The translations under genes and the position numbers were made by a program. 64,000 bases of DNA from Phlebotomus papatasi (Eukaryota; Arthropoda; Insecta; Diptera; Psychodidae). The DNA lies in contig NC_077223.1 of assembly GCF_024763615.1 (NCBI RefSeq), positions 90,582,627 through 90,646,626 of the forward strand. The letters are read 5' to 3'. The notes below the pieces were generated by a model that ran no database searches, had not been told where the DNA came from, and saw nothing but the letters and a program-made list of their open reading frames with translations. Within the stretch, counting starts at the first letter, position 1. Each line of letters starts with the position of its first letter. Below are positions 1-10,362 of the stretch, one piece after another.

Positions 1-589
1 TCAAAAAAGCCATTTATTGATAATAATAAATGTGTTAAAGTTTTGAAAACTTATCTCAAAATAGAAGGATTTTCTGTATAAATAATTCTAAAACTTAAGT
101 CTTGCAAAATAGAATTTTCGTGTTTAGCCGAGACACCCACCATAAGACAAAATTCGAAAATTCAAAATATTATTTGACTTAAAAAGCTAGAAACAATTTA
201 CCATGTTGTTTATAAAAATGTAACATACTAAAACTGAAATTGAGCCTCTAATCTGAAGCTCTTTAAAAATAATGTATTTTTTCTACAACTCACTGGCATG
301 TGTCTCGGCTAATACTTGCTAAATTCTGACACTCAATGTGTCTTAGCTATTAAACTTTTTATTAAAGTTCTTTTTTTTAAACACCTAAATTTTCTTTTTC
401 AACTTGAAAATATTCCTTTTGATTGTAAACAAGGTGTTAAAAATATTATCTCTTAAACTCCCGCAAATATTTTTATCAATTTTTTTTTATCAATGTCTCT
501 TAATATGCTGCACCTTTTTCTTATTAGAAAAATAATGTGGCAAAGGTATGCAAAATGCAAAATAAAAAAAAATATGTTAAAAGAAATAC
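1..589. other. AT-rich non-coding sequence at left edge
   Basis: No coding exon can be supported here on either strand. If the large exon at 590-1507 is internal, as its GT donor suggests, this is the start of its downstream intron and the next exon lies outside the window. Confidence 0.5.
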
Positions 590-1507
590 CGGCATTATTG
601 TGGACGATGTTGCAACGCTCGAAGTTGCTTGAATGAGCGATTTCCGAGCATTGTTGATGTCACATCGACTTGCTGTGGAATAGTCCGTGGGTGTTCCGCA
701 GACAGAGTGTCTGCCAATTGTGGAATGGGATTTAGAAGGGGCAATAGGTGTCTTGAAACCGCCACAAGTTGTCTCATCAGCCTCCATCATTGTTGAATTT
801 GTCACAAAATCAACCGTTTCATCGGCATCCTGGCAGGAATCTTTCTGGCCAAATCGTTCTTTGCTAGATTTTGGTGTTTGTGAAAAATCCTTCTTCGACG
901 ATCTCGTAATCCGTTCCTTCATCCCCTTAAACATCTCCTTCATTGGCCTTCTGATACTCTCATTGAGTGTGGTATCAACAGAAGTGATAGAACTAATAGA
1001 AGCATTTGGATCAACTGAAGTTCGATTTGGTCGGAAAATACTCGAAATGGGGGTCATAAAGCTCATACTTCGCTTTAATGTACGACTTATGGATCCCGTT
1101 CGAATCAATTTAGGCTTCTTGGCTGACAAAACAGACGGAGCCAGGGAGTCAATTGAAGCCAGAGATACATTATCGAAACTATCTCGCTTCCTTTTGAGTG
1201 AATACTCATCCTCTTCTTCATTTATCGGCTGCAAATGTGCCGAAGTACCAACAAAAGACTCATCTGCCAATCTTCTTGACACAATTGGAGATATCTTCGG
1301 ATTTATCTCATCTACGTCATTCTTAACATTCTCCCTTTCTTCATTGGCATCTTCAACCAAATCTATATCAGTTCCAGCCCCAACGGGGCTCGACGTTAAA
1401 AGTGGTCCATCAGTATTTTGACTTTGTTGCAGTGGCGGTTCCAAAACACTCAGTTCGGGAGAGGGATTTAAATTGTCTGGAAAATGGTCACCCGTATTTG
1501 ACATGAC
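590..1507 (-). CDS. Large Ser/Thr-Pro-rich internal exon, possibly the linker region of Pebble/ECT2
   Basis: On the minus strand a 306-codon open frame is bounded by an acceptor (cattttcag before GTCATG) and a donor (ATGCCG then GTATTT), phase 0 on both sides. The encoded segment is hydrophilic and low in complexity. It has an acidic stretch, a basic KRKR cluster and a KKPK patch (candidate nuclear signals), a basic SRTLKRSMSF stretch, and about seven Ser/Thr-Pro sites (for example FMTP, SQTPK, FKTP, CGTP) typical of mitotic CDK substrates. Phase 0 matches the phase 0 end of the BRCT exon at 10604-10853, so it could be the BRCT-to-DH linker of the same gene; human ECT2 also has a basic cluster there. 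Against this, the expected second half of the last BRCT domain would be missing. Alternatively, it is the first coding exon of a separate gene starting at ATG 1504. That it is a coding exon is fairly sure; which gene it belongs to is not. Confidence 0.6.
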
Positions 1508-2159
1508 CTGAAAATGTTATTTTGTTTTTCATCCCATCTGCGTAAGCTGTACACTTGGAAAAATATTACACTTGGAGAGAGGAATTATAGAGCCACAGAG
1601 GAAATTACAATCAACTTCAGAGAATTCTTTATAACGCAAAAAATCCATTTTTTATTACGCCCCTTTAAAATTACAACACGCAATACAGTTGTGTTTTCTT
1701 TTCAATAGTTACTAAAAATGAAGCACGAATACGAGGTACTCTTTTGGTTTACTATTTTCTTTAACTAAATGTTTTAAATATATGGTTACTTTGTCGTTAA
1801 GCCCCGCTCTAAAAATAGACCACGCCTTCTTTAGGATAATAAGAATTATTATTATTATTATTACTATGCTGGCACACCATTCCATAGAGTAACTAGGGTT
1901 TCCTGCTAGAGGGATGTCTAAAACATGCATTATTATTTCTTCTTATACAGATATGAAGCTGTCAGTTCCATGTACCGTGGAATCAAATGCAGTGAAAATT
2001 CACTAAATGCAAATCGAACATTTTTAACGCCAGAACAGCATTTTGATGATAGAACGAGTACTATACACTTCACCCATTTAATGCATTGAGCTCTTGAGTG
2101 CATTGTGATTTATTCACATCCTAAAGAATAGGCCACGCCTTCTTGAGGAGTAACTCATG
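1508..2159. other. Intron-like AT-rich sequence with a TTA/ATT microsatellite
   Basis: No exon is supported. A short (ATT)n run lies near 1843-1865. Two 'CACGCC' motifs preceded by 'aataga' or 'aatagg' occur near 1820 and 2135, part of a motif repeated through the next 4 kb. Confidence 0.5.
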
Positions 2160-3600
2160 TCAGGAAACTCGAGTCAATCTAGCCAGGGATCTCATAGGTA
2201 CCGAAAAACTTTCCAGGGTCCTAGAGCTCCCATATAATTTAGGGAACTCATGGGAAACCTGTACAATCTGAGAACTCACAGGAAACTCAGGGTACTTACA
2301 GGAACCCAGGGACCACATACATTTTTCAAGGACCTCACAGGGAACTCATAGGGACCCCATATATTTTACAATGAACTCACAGGGACCCCATACATTTTTC
2401 AGGATCCTAATAGAATCCCATACTTTTTCTGAGAACTCACGGAAAACTCGAGGAACTCACAAGGATCCAGGGACCCCATATATTTTTCAAGGACCTCACA
2501 GGGAACTCATTGAGACTCAGGGACCCCATATATTTTATAATAAACTCACGGGGACCCCATACATTTTTCAGGATCCTAATAGAATCTACTATGTTTTGCA
2601 GGGAGCTCACGGGGAACCCATACTTTTTCTGAGAACTCAAGGAAAACTTGAGGAACTCAGTCGAGAACTCAATAGGGACTCAAGGACTCCATTTTTACAA
2701 TGAACTCACAGGGGCCCCATACACTTTTCAGGGTCCTAAGGGAATCTACCAATTTTGCAGGGAGCTCATGGAGAACCTATACTTATTTCTGAGAACTCAT
2801 GGAAAAATCGGGGAACTCACAGGGATCCAGGGACCCCATATATTTTTCAAGGAACTCACAGGGAACTCATAGGGACTCATACATTTTCAGGGTCCTAAAT
2901 GAACCTATATTTTTAGGGATTTCATGGGGAGCCCTTACATTTTTCCTGGAAACTCACTGGGAACCCATATTTTTTTTTCTGAGAACTCACGGTATACTCG
3001 GAGACCTCACATCTCATAGGGAATTCATAGGAGACCAATACATTTTCCAGCGTCTTCGGAAACTCACAGTAAACCCATTCTTTTTACTGAGAACTCACGG
3101 AAAACTCGGGGAACTCACAGGGACCCAGGGATCCGAAACATTTTTCAAGGAACTCACATGGACCCATATATTTTTCAGGGTCCTAAAGGGACCTACCATA
3201 TTTTTCAGGGTACTCACGGGAAAACCATACAAGTTTTGGGATCCTCGGGATCCTCGGGGAAACCAGATATATTTTAATGAACTCATGAGGAACCCATGTA
3301 TTTTGCAGGGAAGTCAAAAATTTTTTAAGGGAAACCGGAGAACCTATAAATTTTTAAAGAAATTCACAGGAAACCTATACGTTTTTCAGGGTCCTCGGGA
3401 AACCCATATATTTTTTTTAGGCAACTTACGGTGAATCCATAAAAAAACAATTTATTTTTCAGGGAAACTCATGCAGACCTTCGAGAACTTACAGGGAACC
3501 CATACATTTTTCAGGGTCCTCAGGAAACTCCGCACATGTTTTTTTTTCGGAAACCCGAAAAACTCTGAGAATCCATATATTATTTCGGAAAACCGCGAAC
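2160..3600. repeat. Degenerate minisatellite, units around 'GGGAACTCACAGGGACCC'
   Basis: About 1.4 kb is built from degenerate units combining 'aactcacaggga', 'ccatatatttttca' and 'gggtcct' blocks at roughly 45-60 bp spacing. Open frames on both strands here (THRDP/FFKEL-like translations) only reflect the repeat and are not called as genes. Confidence 0.85.
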
Positions 3601-4040
3601 TTGAGTCTCTCTGATTGGTCATGAGGGTCATGAGTTACCCTTGAATTTACATGAAAAAGCGAGTTGAAATTACCCATTTACCAATGTCCATCTGTCCATT
3701 TGACAGACAGATGATCCTAAAAGGAAAATTGTGCCCCTATTCGATAATCTTCCAACAGTTATTACAAAATAAATATTAATAAAAAAATTCTAGTAATCTG
3801 ATATAGAAGAAAAGAGGAAAATTGCATGACACCTGCATGCGTGATTTTTCCAAAGTGTAATTATATAGAAAACTTTAAGAGTTTTAATAAAAGATTTAAA
3901 TGAATAATTTATACTGTTGCAATCAACACGAAAGTTTTGATATTGAAATAGATGTATAAAATCAACTTCCTGGTTGAAGAAGCACAAAGTTTCCTACTTG
4001 TTTTACTGTGTTTATCCTTAAACTCTGTGCAAGTTTCACC
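3601..4040. other. Sequence upstream of the odorant receptor gene
   Basis: AT-rich, no exon seen on either strand. It should contain the receptor promoter and 5' leader, but no convincing core promoter element can be pointed to. Confidence 0.4.
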
Positions 4041-4238
4041 ATGAAACAGGTTCAAGATAAAAATTCCCAAGAACTACCTTGGTTGAGTAACAAAGAAATA
4101 TCCTATAATGTGAAGATTTTAGTGAAATGGGGCATTATTTTGCGACCAAAATTGAGATGTATCATTTTTATATTGTGCATTCTTATTCTCAATATTCAGC
4201 AATTTATTCAAGATTTTTCCTACCTCAAGCAAGATAGA
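4041..4238 (+). CDS. Odorant receptor (7tm_6 family), exon 1
   Basis: First coding exon of a five-exon insect odorant receptor, a ligand-binding subunit that forms a cation channel with Orco in olfactory neuron dendrites. I chose ATG 4041 (translation MKQVQDKN...), followed by 66 codons to the donor GTGAGT at 4239. An upstream in-frame GTG at 4008 is not a plausible start. The exon encodes the cytoplasmic N-terminus and the first membrane helix (around CIIFILCILILNIQQ), as expected for this inverted-topology family. It ends in phase 0 and joins to the exon at 4313. The gene lies left of the BRCT exons on the opposite strand. Confidence 0.85.
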
Positions 4239-4312
4239 GTGAGTTACTTATTTTCTTTTCTTGTCAAAAAATAAATAAATAAATTTTAGTGTTAAAATTC
4301 TTCCAATCGTAG

Positions 4313-4492
4313 GTTCCGGAGATAATGTTAGACATTTTCTACACAGGTTGCTGTGCAAATGTACTTTTGAAGGCTATAATCGTATTGATAAATCACAAAG
4401 AACTTGAAGAATTTTTTGTGTTCTTTAATGAAATGACAAATGAAATTGAAAATTCGCCAGATCCTGACATTAAGGCAATTTTCGAAAGTGAT
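4313..4492 (+). CDS. Odorant receptor, exon 2
   Basis: Acceptor 'ccaatcgtag' precedes GTTCCGGAG and the exon reads 60 codons in phase 0 to a weaker donor GTATAT at 4493. It holds the second membrane segment (LDIFYTGCCANVLLKAIIVL) and the intracellular loop containing ELEEFF. This tryptophan-poor loop with charged 'LEEFF..FNEM' residues is characteristic of insect ORs. Intron 1 is only 74 bp. The exon 2 donor is inferred from phase and from the clean acceptor of exon 3. Confidence 0.8.
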
Positions 4493-4559
4493 GTATATAT
4501 AAAATTATCTCAATTAATTATGCATAAAATATTAATAATATTCTAAATATTTATTGCAG

Positions 4560-4888
4560 AAAAAATATGGAAAAATTTTCAACATATTAAATCATGTACT
4601 ATGTTCACTTGGTGCTCTTCTCTTTACCATATATTCCATTATTTTTGGAAATGGAGAAACTCGAATGCCAATGTACAATACATGGGCTCCATTTGATCAA
4701 GTCAGCACCCCTAATTACCAATTGGTATTTCTTTATCAGTTATTTGTAACAATTCTCTGCTTATTCATTTACTCGGCTTTAATGTCTTTGATGATTCGAT
4801 TCATGTCCTTTGGATCGATTCTCTTTAAAATCATCAGAATATCCATGAAAAAGTCATATGAGGATATTCTTAATAGACAGGAGGACGG
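4560..4888 (+). CDS. Odorant receptor, exon 3
   Basis: Acceptor 'tttattgcag' is followed by 109 codons plus 2 nt to the donor GTAAGA at 4889. The exon encodes KKYGKIFNILNHV, a helix around LCSLGALLFTIYSIIF, the extracellular part with MPMYNTWAPFD (the 'W.PFD' motif frequent in ORs), and a further helix around LYQLFVTILCLFIYS. It ends with a charged cytoplasmic stretch (MKKSYEDILNRQED). The split Gly codon (GG plus A) joins to exon 4. The intron after it is 1.44 kb and hosts a fold-back transposon. Confidence 0.88.
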
Positions 4889-5009
4889 GTAAGAATAACA
4901 ATAATTTTGAAAATTTTTTTGTCCCATAGTTTGCAGAGAAATAATGTTAGATAAATAAGCACCGCCTAGATATTGACCACGCCCCATTAAATGAGTTAGG
5001 GTAAATACT

Positions 5010-5485
5010 ACCCTAGACACACTTACAACTTAAGTCGTGAGACAGCTTATCGTAATTATAATCAAAATGATAATTAGACTAAATTCAAATCACTTTCCCA
5101 TTAACTAAGCCGTTCATTGCCTTAAGTCGAGAAACGAATTAGCCACAAACTGATGGAAATGTAATCTGATCATTATTATAATTATAATTACAGGAAGTTC
5201 CGGCTTAAGTGAAAACGGACTGAATGAAATTGATGTGAATTGCCTACTCTTGGGAGCTCAAAATAATTTTTGAAAAGCTCCAATATGTATGCAAAAATGT
5301 TTAACGCGGTAAATTTGAAATAAATACAGGTGACACTGAACAAAGACTTCTCCTGTGGGTATGCAATTTATCTGTGTCATTGGAGTGAATTGGGTTTTTT
5401 TTTGGTTACGAGAATTTCTTTTAAAGCGGAACTCAGTGCACGATAAGCTGCCTCTCGGCTTAAATCGGAAGTGTGTCTAGTGCAT
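5010..5485. mobile_element. Fold-back MITE in odorant receptor intron 3
   Basis: The left end 'CTAGACACACTTACAACTTA' reappears inverted at the right end near 5461-5482, and pairing continues over about 45 bp ('GCAGCTTATCGT' part). No coding capacity. A related, longer-armed copy lies at 49424-49943. Confidence 0.75.
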
Positions 5486-6329
5486 AAGATTGAACAAATT
5501 CGTTTTGAGCGTGACCCGAAAGGTCCCACCTAATAAAAAATAGACCACGTCCCCTATACATTTTTTATCAAATACGAAAAGATTTGCAATCCAAAATTGT
5601 TCAAAGCTTAGAATAATTTTTGGAGGACAGCAGATAAAATAATATAGTACACAATGAATAATGCACAAAATCGGTTGTGATTTCTGCCTCATGCCTAAAG
5701 ACGTAAGGACATACCCTTTTAAAACTCTTACGGCGGTGGCTACATCCGTTTCTGTGCATTCGTTGTGTGCCATATTTTATCTGATATCCTGCAAAATTAT
5801 ACTAATCTTTAAACAATCTTTAAGTATTGCAAATCGTTTTGTATTTGACATAAATTTTATTTGGGGGCGTGGTATATTTTTATGTGCATTTAATTCACAA
5901 AAATGGGTGTGGCTTTCAAATTGGCGTAATCTGTAATAATAATTGTTGAATTCTCGTCTCATACTTCCCATTCTTAACCATCCTGAGAAAATTGAACATA
6001 TAAAACTTGGACGAGGAAAATTTGCAAAAGGGGGCGGGGCTTATTTCCGCATGAGGATTGTATTTTCCCTTCATAATGTTACGCTGTCCCTCTGACAATG
6101 GGGCGTGACATTTCTTTATTAAAATTGAATTTGTTAGACTGGTCTCGTTCAAAATTATCACAAGTTTCAACACAGTTTGCTACAATTCCTAAAAGGGGCG
6201 TGGCCTAAAATACTTTCCGTAATGGTCCTTAGATAGCCAGCTTCCCGGCAAAACATGGGATTTTTTTTAATCATTACACCATTATAAATTCAAAGAAAAA
6301 TACAACAATACTTTTTGCTATTCTTACAG
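5486..6329. other. Rest of odorant receptor intron 3 with repeated GGGCGTGG-type motifs
   Basis: No exon on either strand. At least five copies of GGGCGTGG, GGGCGTGA, GGGTGTGG or CCACGTCCC occur (near 5541, 5872, 5905, 6102, 6196) plus a GGGGGCGGGG near 6031. Confidence 0.5.
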
Positions 6330-6624
6330 ATCATTCCCTCTGATGAATATTAACAGGTACACCGAAATTGCTGTATTAACGAGAATTAACACAATTCTTG
6401 TTCAACATTACAAAGTTCTAAATTATGTTTCGCTATTGGCAAGCCTCTGCAGCAAAATATTCTCTATTGAATATCTTCTTTTATCGATATCATTGGTTTT
6501 AAATTTACTCAATATTAATGTAGTCGAGACAAAAGCCGAAATGTTAATACAAGTTGTATTCGTAGTAGTGAATTTAACACTCTCTTTCTTGCTTAATTTC
6601 CACGCAGAACTCTTGGGCATTGAG
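6330..6624 (+). CDS. Odorant receptor, exon 4
   Basis: Acceptor 'attcttacag' starts the exon in phase 2, completing the Gly codon. It then reads 98 codons to the donor GTAAAA at 6625 in phase 0. It encodes the loop INRYTEIAVLTRINTILVQHY and two hydrophobic helices (around FSIEYLLLSISLVLNLL and MLIQVVFVVVNLTLSFLLNF). It closes with HAELLGIE, which precedes the conserved C-terminal block typical of OR helix 6. Splice phase and helix order match the family. Confidence 0.88.
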
Positions 6625-6697
6625 GTAAAATTTATTTTAGATGCATTTAATCAACTCCAGAAGAATGATTAAAAAAAATATACTGTTCTTATTTCAG

Positions 6698-6907
6698 AAT
6701 GAAAAGCTACTTACTTCGCTCTATGATTATCCATGGTATACGATGCCCAAGAAAACCCAGTTTATGGTACAAATGCTCATATGGAAATGCCAATTTTCAC
6801 CAGCAATTAACGTTTTTGGTTTAGTACAACTTGGATTTGTAAGTTTTCAAACTATGGTCAATCGAGGCTACACTTACTTCACGCTTCTTCGAACTATGAT
6901 GGACTAA
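6698..6907 (+). CDS. Odorant receptor, exon 5 with stop codon
   Basis: Acceptor 'cttatttcag' precedes AATGAAAAG. The exon reads 69 codons to TAA at 6905-6907. It carries the most conserved part of the family: NEKLLTSLYDYPWYTMP, then QMLIWKCQ, helix 7 and the terminal YTYFTLLR signature. Joined exons give 403 aa, the normal OR length, with no internal stop, so the receptor looks intact. An AATAAA at 7192-7197 is a candidate polyadenylation signal. Confidence 0.9.
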   Translation, partial: NEKLLTSLYDYPWYTMPKKTQFMVQMLIWKCQFSPAINVFGLVQLGFVSFQTMVNRGYTYFTLLRTMMD

Positions 6908-7884
6908 AGAAGCTTAATTCCAAGGGATGAATAAGTGGCTTTTAGAATGAACCGTGTGCGACTACTAGAATTCTTTATGCAAGAGAGCTGATTGGAAAAA
7001 CAAATCAACAAAAACTTGTTGAAATGCAAATTCCAAACTTAATTAATTGAAGTAAAAATTGCCTGATAAACCGTCGTATTTGCCACCAGTAATTTCGACT
7101 ATCCTACGACCTAAATCATTTCTTTTATCGAATGAACAAGGAAAAGTAGCAGTAGTTTTTTGCAAAATTTTCGAAAAGTGCATTAATAGTCAATAAATGA
7201 ACAGAATACAAGAATTTTGGAGTCGTGTTTTTTTCTCTTTTCTTCTCAAATGGTTCTCGCAGTACCCGCGTGAAGTTCTAGTAGTCCAATCAACAAGAAT
7301 TTTACTTGTAAGAGAGCTTAAAGTTCCATCTACCAAAAATAAGCCACACCTCTACCATGAAGAACGAACTGAGTCGAAATTCGCTTATAAATTACTCATA
7401 GGTTATTAATCGGTTCGTTACCGGTCCAGGACCGATTGGAATCGGTTCAGTTTTATCGTAATTTTCAAGACCTTTCCAACAGTATTCTCTATAAAACATT
7501 CTCTATAAATTTTTTTTCCTTTTCGAAAATATAGAATAAAATTTTCAAGTATTTCCTCATTAAGGATTCTCAAAAATGACAATATTTATAACAAATTTAT
7601 TCTAAAAAAATAAATTGTATGAAAAAATAGTCCTTTTACGGAAATTTATATTGCATTAGCATTTTCACGGTACAATATTATTAGAAAAACTCCCAGTAAT
7701 TTTCCTGCACTCTGAAATTTCCTGAATTATTTTAAATACAAAGTAAAACAATAAAATGAATAAATTCTAAAACTAACTGAGAAAAGAAATATATTTATTT
7801 ATGTGTTAATATTACATCAAAGTTCAAGTTCTGAAAAATTGCTCAAATTTCAATAATCTAATCCTAAGTTTGAAACCGGTTTTA
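6908..7884. other. 3' flank of the receptor gene and non-coding sequence
   Basis: Holds the presumed 3' UTR and then AT-rich sequence with 'GAACCGATT'/'CGGTTC' repeats near 7410-7450. A 70-codon open frame at 7197-7409 has no recognisable similarity and is not called. Confidence 0.45.
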
Positions 7885-8260
7885 CACCGGTTAACCGGTT
7901 TTAGACCCTTCCAAAACCGGTTAACCGTATATCCTAAAAACCTGGTTATTTGGAATCACTAATTGACAGTAATAATAAAAATTTGTAAATCAATTATGAA
8001 CCAGTAATGAACCGATTATGAAACCTATTAATAAATCACTCAAAAGATCCCCCAACATAGTTTTAAGAAGAGTAACAGAATTGGTTCTCGGGCGAAAATT
8101 ACTTATGTACTCATTATCAGTTCATAATCGGTCCATTACTGGTTCATAATTAATTTATAAATTTTTATTATTATTGTCAATTAGTGATTCCAAATAACCG
8201 GGTTTTTAGGATATACGGTTGACCGGTTTTGGAAGGGTCTAAAACCGGTTAACCGGTTAA
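7885..8260. repeat. Palindrome with ~145-bp arms
   Basis: The left arm (7885-8034) and right arm (8115-8260) are near-perfect reverse complements. They share 'AGACCCTTCCAAAACCGG', 'TTGGAATCACTAATTGAC' and 'TTATGAACCAGTAATG' blocks. The loop is about 80 bp. It looks like a fold-back element built from the 'accggtt' repeat family found elsewhere in the window. Confidence 0.8.
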
Positions 8261-8640
8261 CAAAATCCCGAATTCTTCTGTGTCTTAGAAAATTATTCTA
8301 AACATTTTCCTCCATATAATTTCATCTCTTTCAGGATTTAGAAAATTCGGGATTTTGGCTTTCAGTATTTTGTCCTTTTCGGGTTTTGGGTCCCGGTCAA
8401 AATCCCGAACGCCAAAATCCCGAAAGCCAAAATCCCGAAAGCCAAAATCCCGAACGCCAAAATCCCGTATTCTTCTGTGTTTTCTAAAATTCTTCTAAAC
8501 ATTTTCTTCCATATAATTTCATTCCTTTCAGGATTTATAAAATTCGGGATTTTGGCTTTCGGGATTTTGGCCTTTTCGGGATTTTGGCGTTCGGGATTTT
8601 GGTTTTCGGGATTTTGGCTTTCGGGATTTTGGCTACCACT
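8261..8640. repeat. 'GCCAAAATCCCGAA' minisatellite with a duplicated ~200-bp spacer
   Basis: Monomers 'GCCAAAATCCCGAA' occur in both orientations around two copies of a spacer containing 'TTCTTCTGTGT...CCATATAATTTCAT'. The same monomer family recurs at 43352, 44385, 54668 and 55370. Confidence 0.85.
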
Positions 8641-9674
8641 GGGTTAAAATCGTTTTAGAACCGATAAATGGTAAATAATGAGTAAGTATTTTTGAAGTAT
8701 AGAATCTAAGTCACGAGTTCGAACACTTCACAAAGCCTGGGACACTTTGCCACTTATTTACTCTTCAATTCACATTTAACATTACTTCAAGTGATCAATA
8801 AGCTTAATTTTAGTATAAATAACGTTGAGCAGATGAATTTACTGTGCCTTAAAATTTCTCTACTAATGTAAACACTCAGAATAAAACTTACTCGAAAAGA
8901 TGTTGAATTAACTCTTTTTCGTTGCGATTTTCGATTAACTAATATTTTAGAGTTGATTTTACTTCTAATTAGGTGTAATATTCGGAAGAGTTGTTTTAAC
9001 TTTTTTTCCTAAAATTTACATGACAAAAGAGTGTAAATAGCTCTTTTTAAGACTGAAAATAACTCGTTTTAAGATTTAAAATAACTCGTTCCAAGAGTTG
9101 AAAGAAATCGTTTTTAGAGTTAAAATAACTGTTTCAAATCCCAAAATGAATGTTTTGCAATTTTATGTTTTTTTTTATTTTAAAATTTTCTTTATTAATA
9201 TTTTCTTGACCTCAAGTTCCCTATTTTCCGAGCGAAATTTCACGTATAATGCACACACATGTCTTCATGAAACACTGCTAGGTATGTTTCTAATTGATGA
9301 TCCATATGAACTTTGTCATACGAAAATCTTCTTGACTGAAGTATATTCTTAAAACGAAAACACTTAAGCATATACTTCAGTCGAGATGAAATTTTACATT
9401 GAAAAAGAGTAATAATTACATCGATATCCGACGAATTAATTCAACTTGCACGAAGAGTTGTTTCAACTCTATTTACTAAATTTTACAGCAAAAAAGAGTA
9501 ACAATTATATCGATATTCGTAGAGTCAATTTAACTCTGCCATAGAGTTGTTTTAACTTTTTAGGTTTTTTCTTAGTGAATTAAATGTTTCAAACCCAAAA
9601 TAAACCATCATTAGATTAATCGTAAACCAATTCTTTGTATTTCTATTTTGGAATTAAAAGGTATATTGTGATTT
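8641..9674. repeat. Non-coding region with 'AACTCGTTTTAAGAGTTAAAAT'-type repeats
   Basis: Between about 8873 and 9575 there are many variants of 'gagttgttttaact', 'ataactcgttttaag' and 'agagtaa.aattacatcgatat'. Ends near 8875 ('CACTCAGAATAAAAC') and 9560 ('TTTTTTCTTAGTGA') are weakly inverted, so this may be an old transposon. No coding exon seen. Confidence 0.4.
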
Positions 9675-9675
9675 A

Positions 9676-9821
9676 TGCCCAACGCACAATAACTTTTGTT
9701 TAGTAAACATGTTTTTGACATTTCGATGAGAGTAAGTGAGATCTAGATCTAGTCTTTTCGCTCTCTCTCACAGGAAATTTTGAAAACATGTTTACAAACA
9801 AAAGTTATTGTGCGCTGGGCA
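9676..9821. mobile_element. Short MITE with ~40-bp inverted ends
   Basis: 'TGCCCAACGCACAATAACTT' at the left is matched by its inverse ending at 9821. Pairing extends through 'TTTGTTTAGTAAACATGTTTT'-like sequence. A second copy, degraded at its left end, lies at 47913-48039. Confidence 0.8.
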
Positions 9822-10317
9822 TTATTTAAAAAATTATCCTAAAAATATCATGGAATTTTTGCGTTAAATTCTCTGTATTCCCTGAAACAAAACAATTAAG
9901 TACTTAATAAATTTTAAAAATCATTAAAAGAATAAAGAGATATTCTTGTGGCTCTATAAAGACTCTCACTTCTGTATAAAAGGGAAAAAAGGAAAAATCT
10001 ACATCCTATTGAATTTTAGAATGTATCTATTTGCAAAAAAGCGCACGAAGAAGATGTATTTGGCCATCAAACTACACCATAAATATGCAACAATTTAAAA
10101 TGCTGAGACAAATGCATTCATGCCATGATTTTTTGTGCAAAAACATAAAAAAATGCTTCCGCATCCCATGTTGTAAATAGGAATTCTTCTAGGCGGGTAA
10201 ATGTGCAATTTTTTTCAACAATTTGTGGAGCATTTACAACAAGTACCATAGGTTTTTATTGATAAAATGATTTGTTAAGTTGATGAATTTTGCATTTGAT
10301 TGTGTTTAATTTTTTAT
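9822..10317. other. AT-rich intronic sequence, no feature seen
   Basis: No exon, repeat array or inverted repeat that can be supported on either strand. Confidence 0.4.
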
Positions 10318-10362
10318 AGATCACACAAAGGAACCAGCATTTTAATTGATGCGATTGTGAAA

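Noticed and set aside
687..1421. 244-codon plus-strand frame
   Set aside because: Antisense shadow of the serine-rich exon on the minus strand, which has splice sites and richer features.
2371..3434. Overlapping plus-strand frames of 74-211 codons with THRDP-like repeats
   Set aside because: They only read through the minisatellite; similar frames occur on the other strand.
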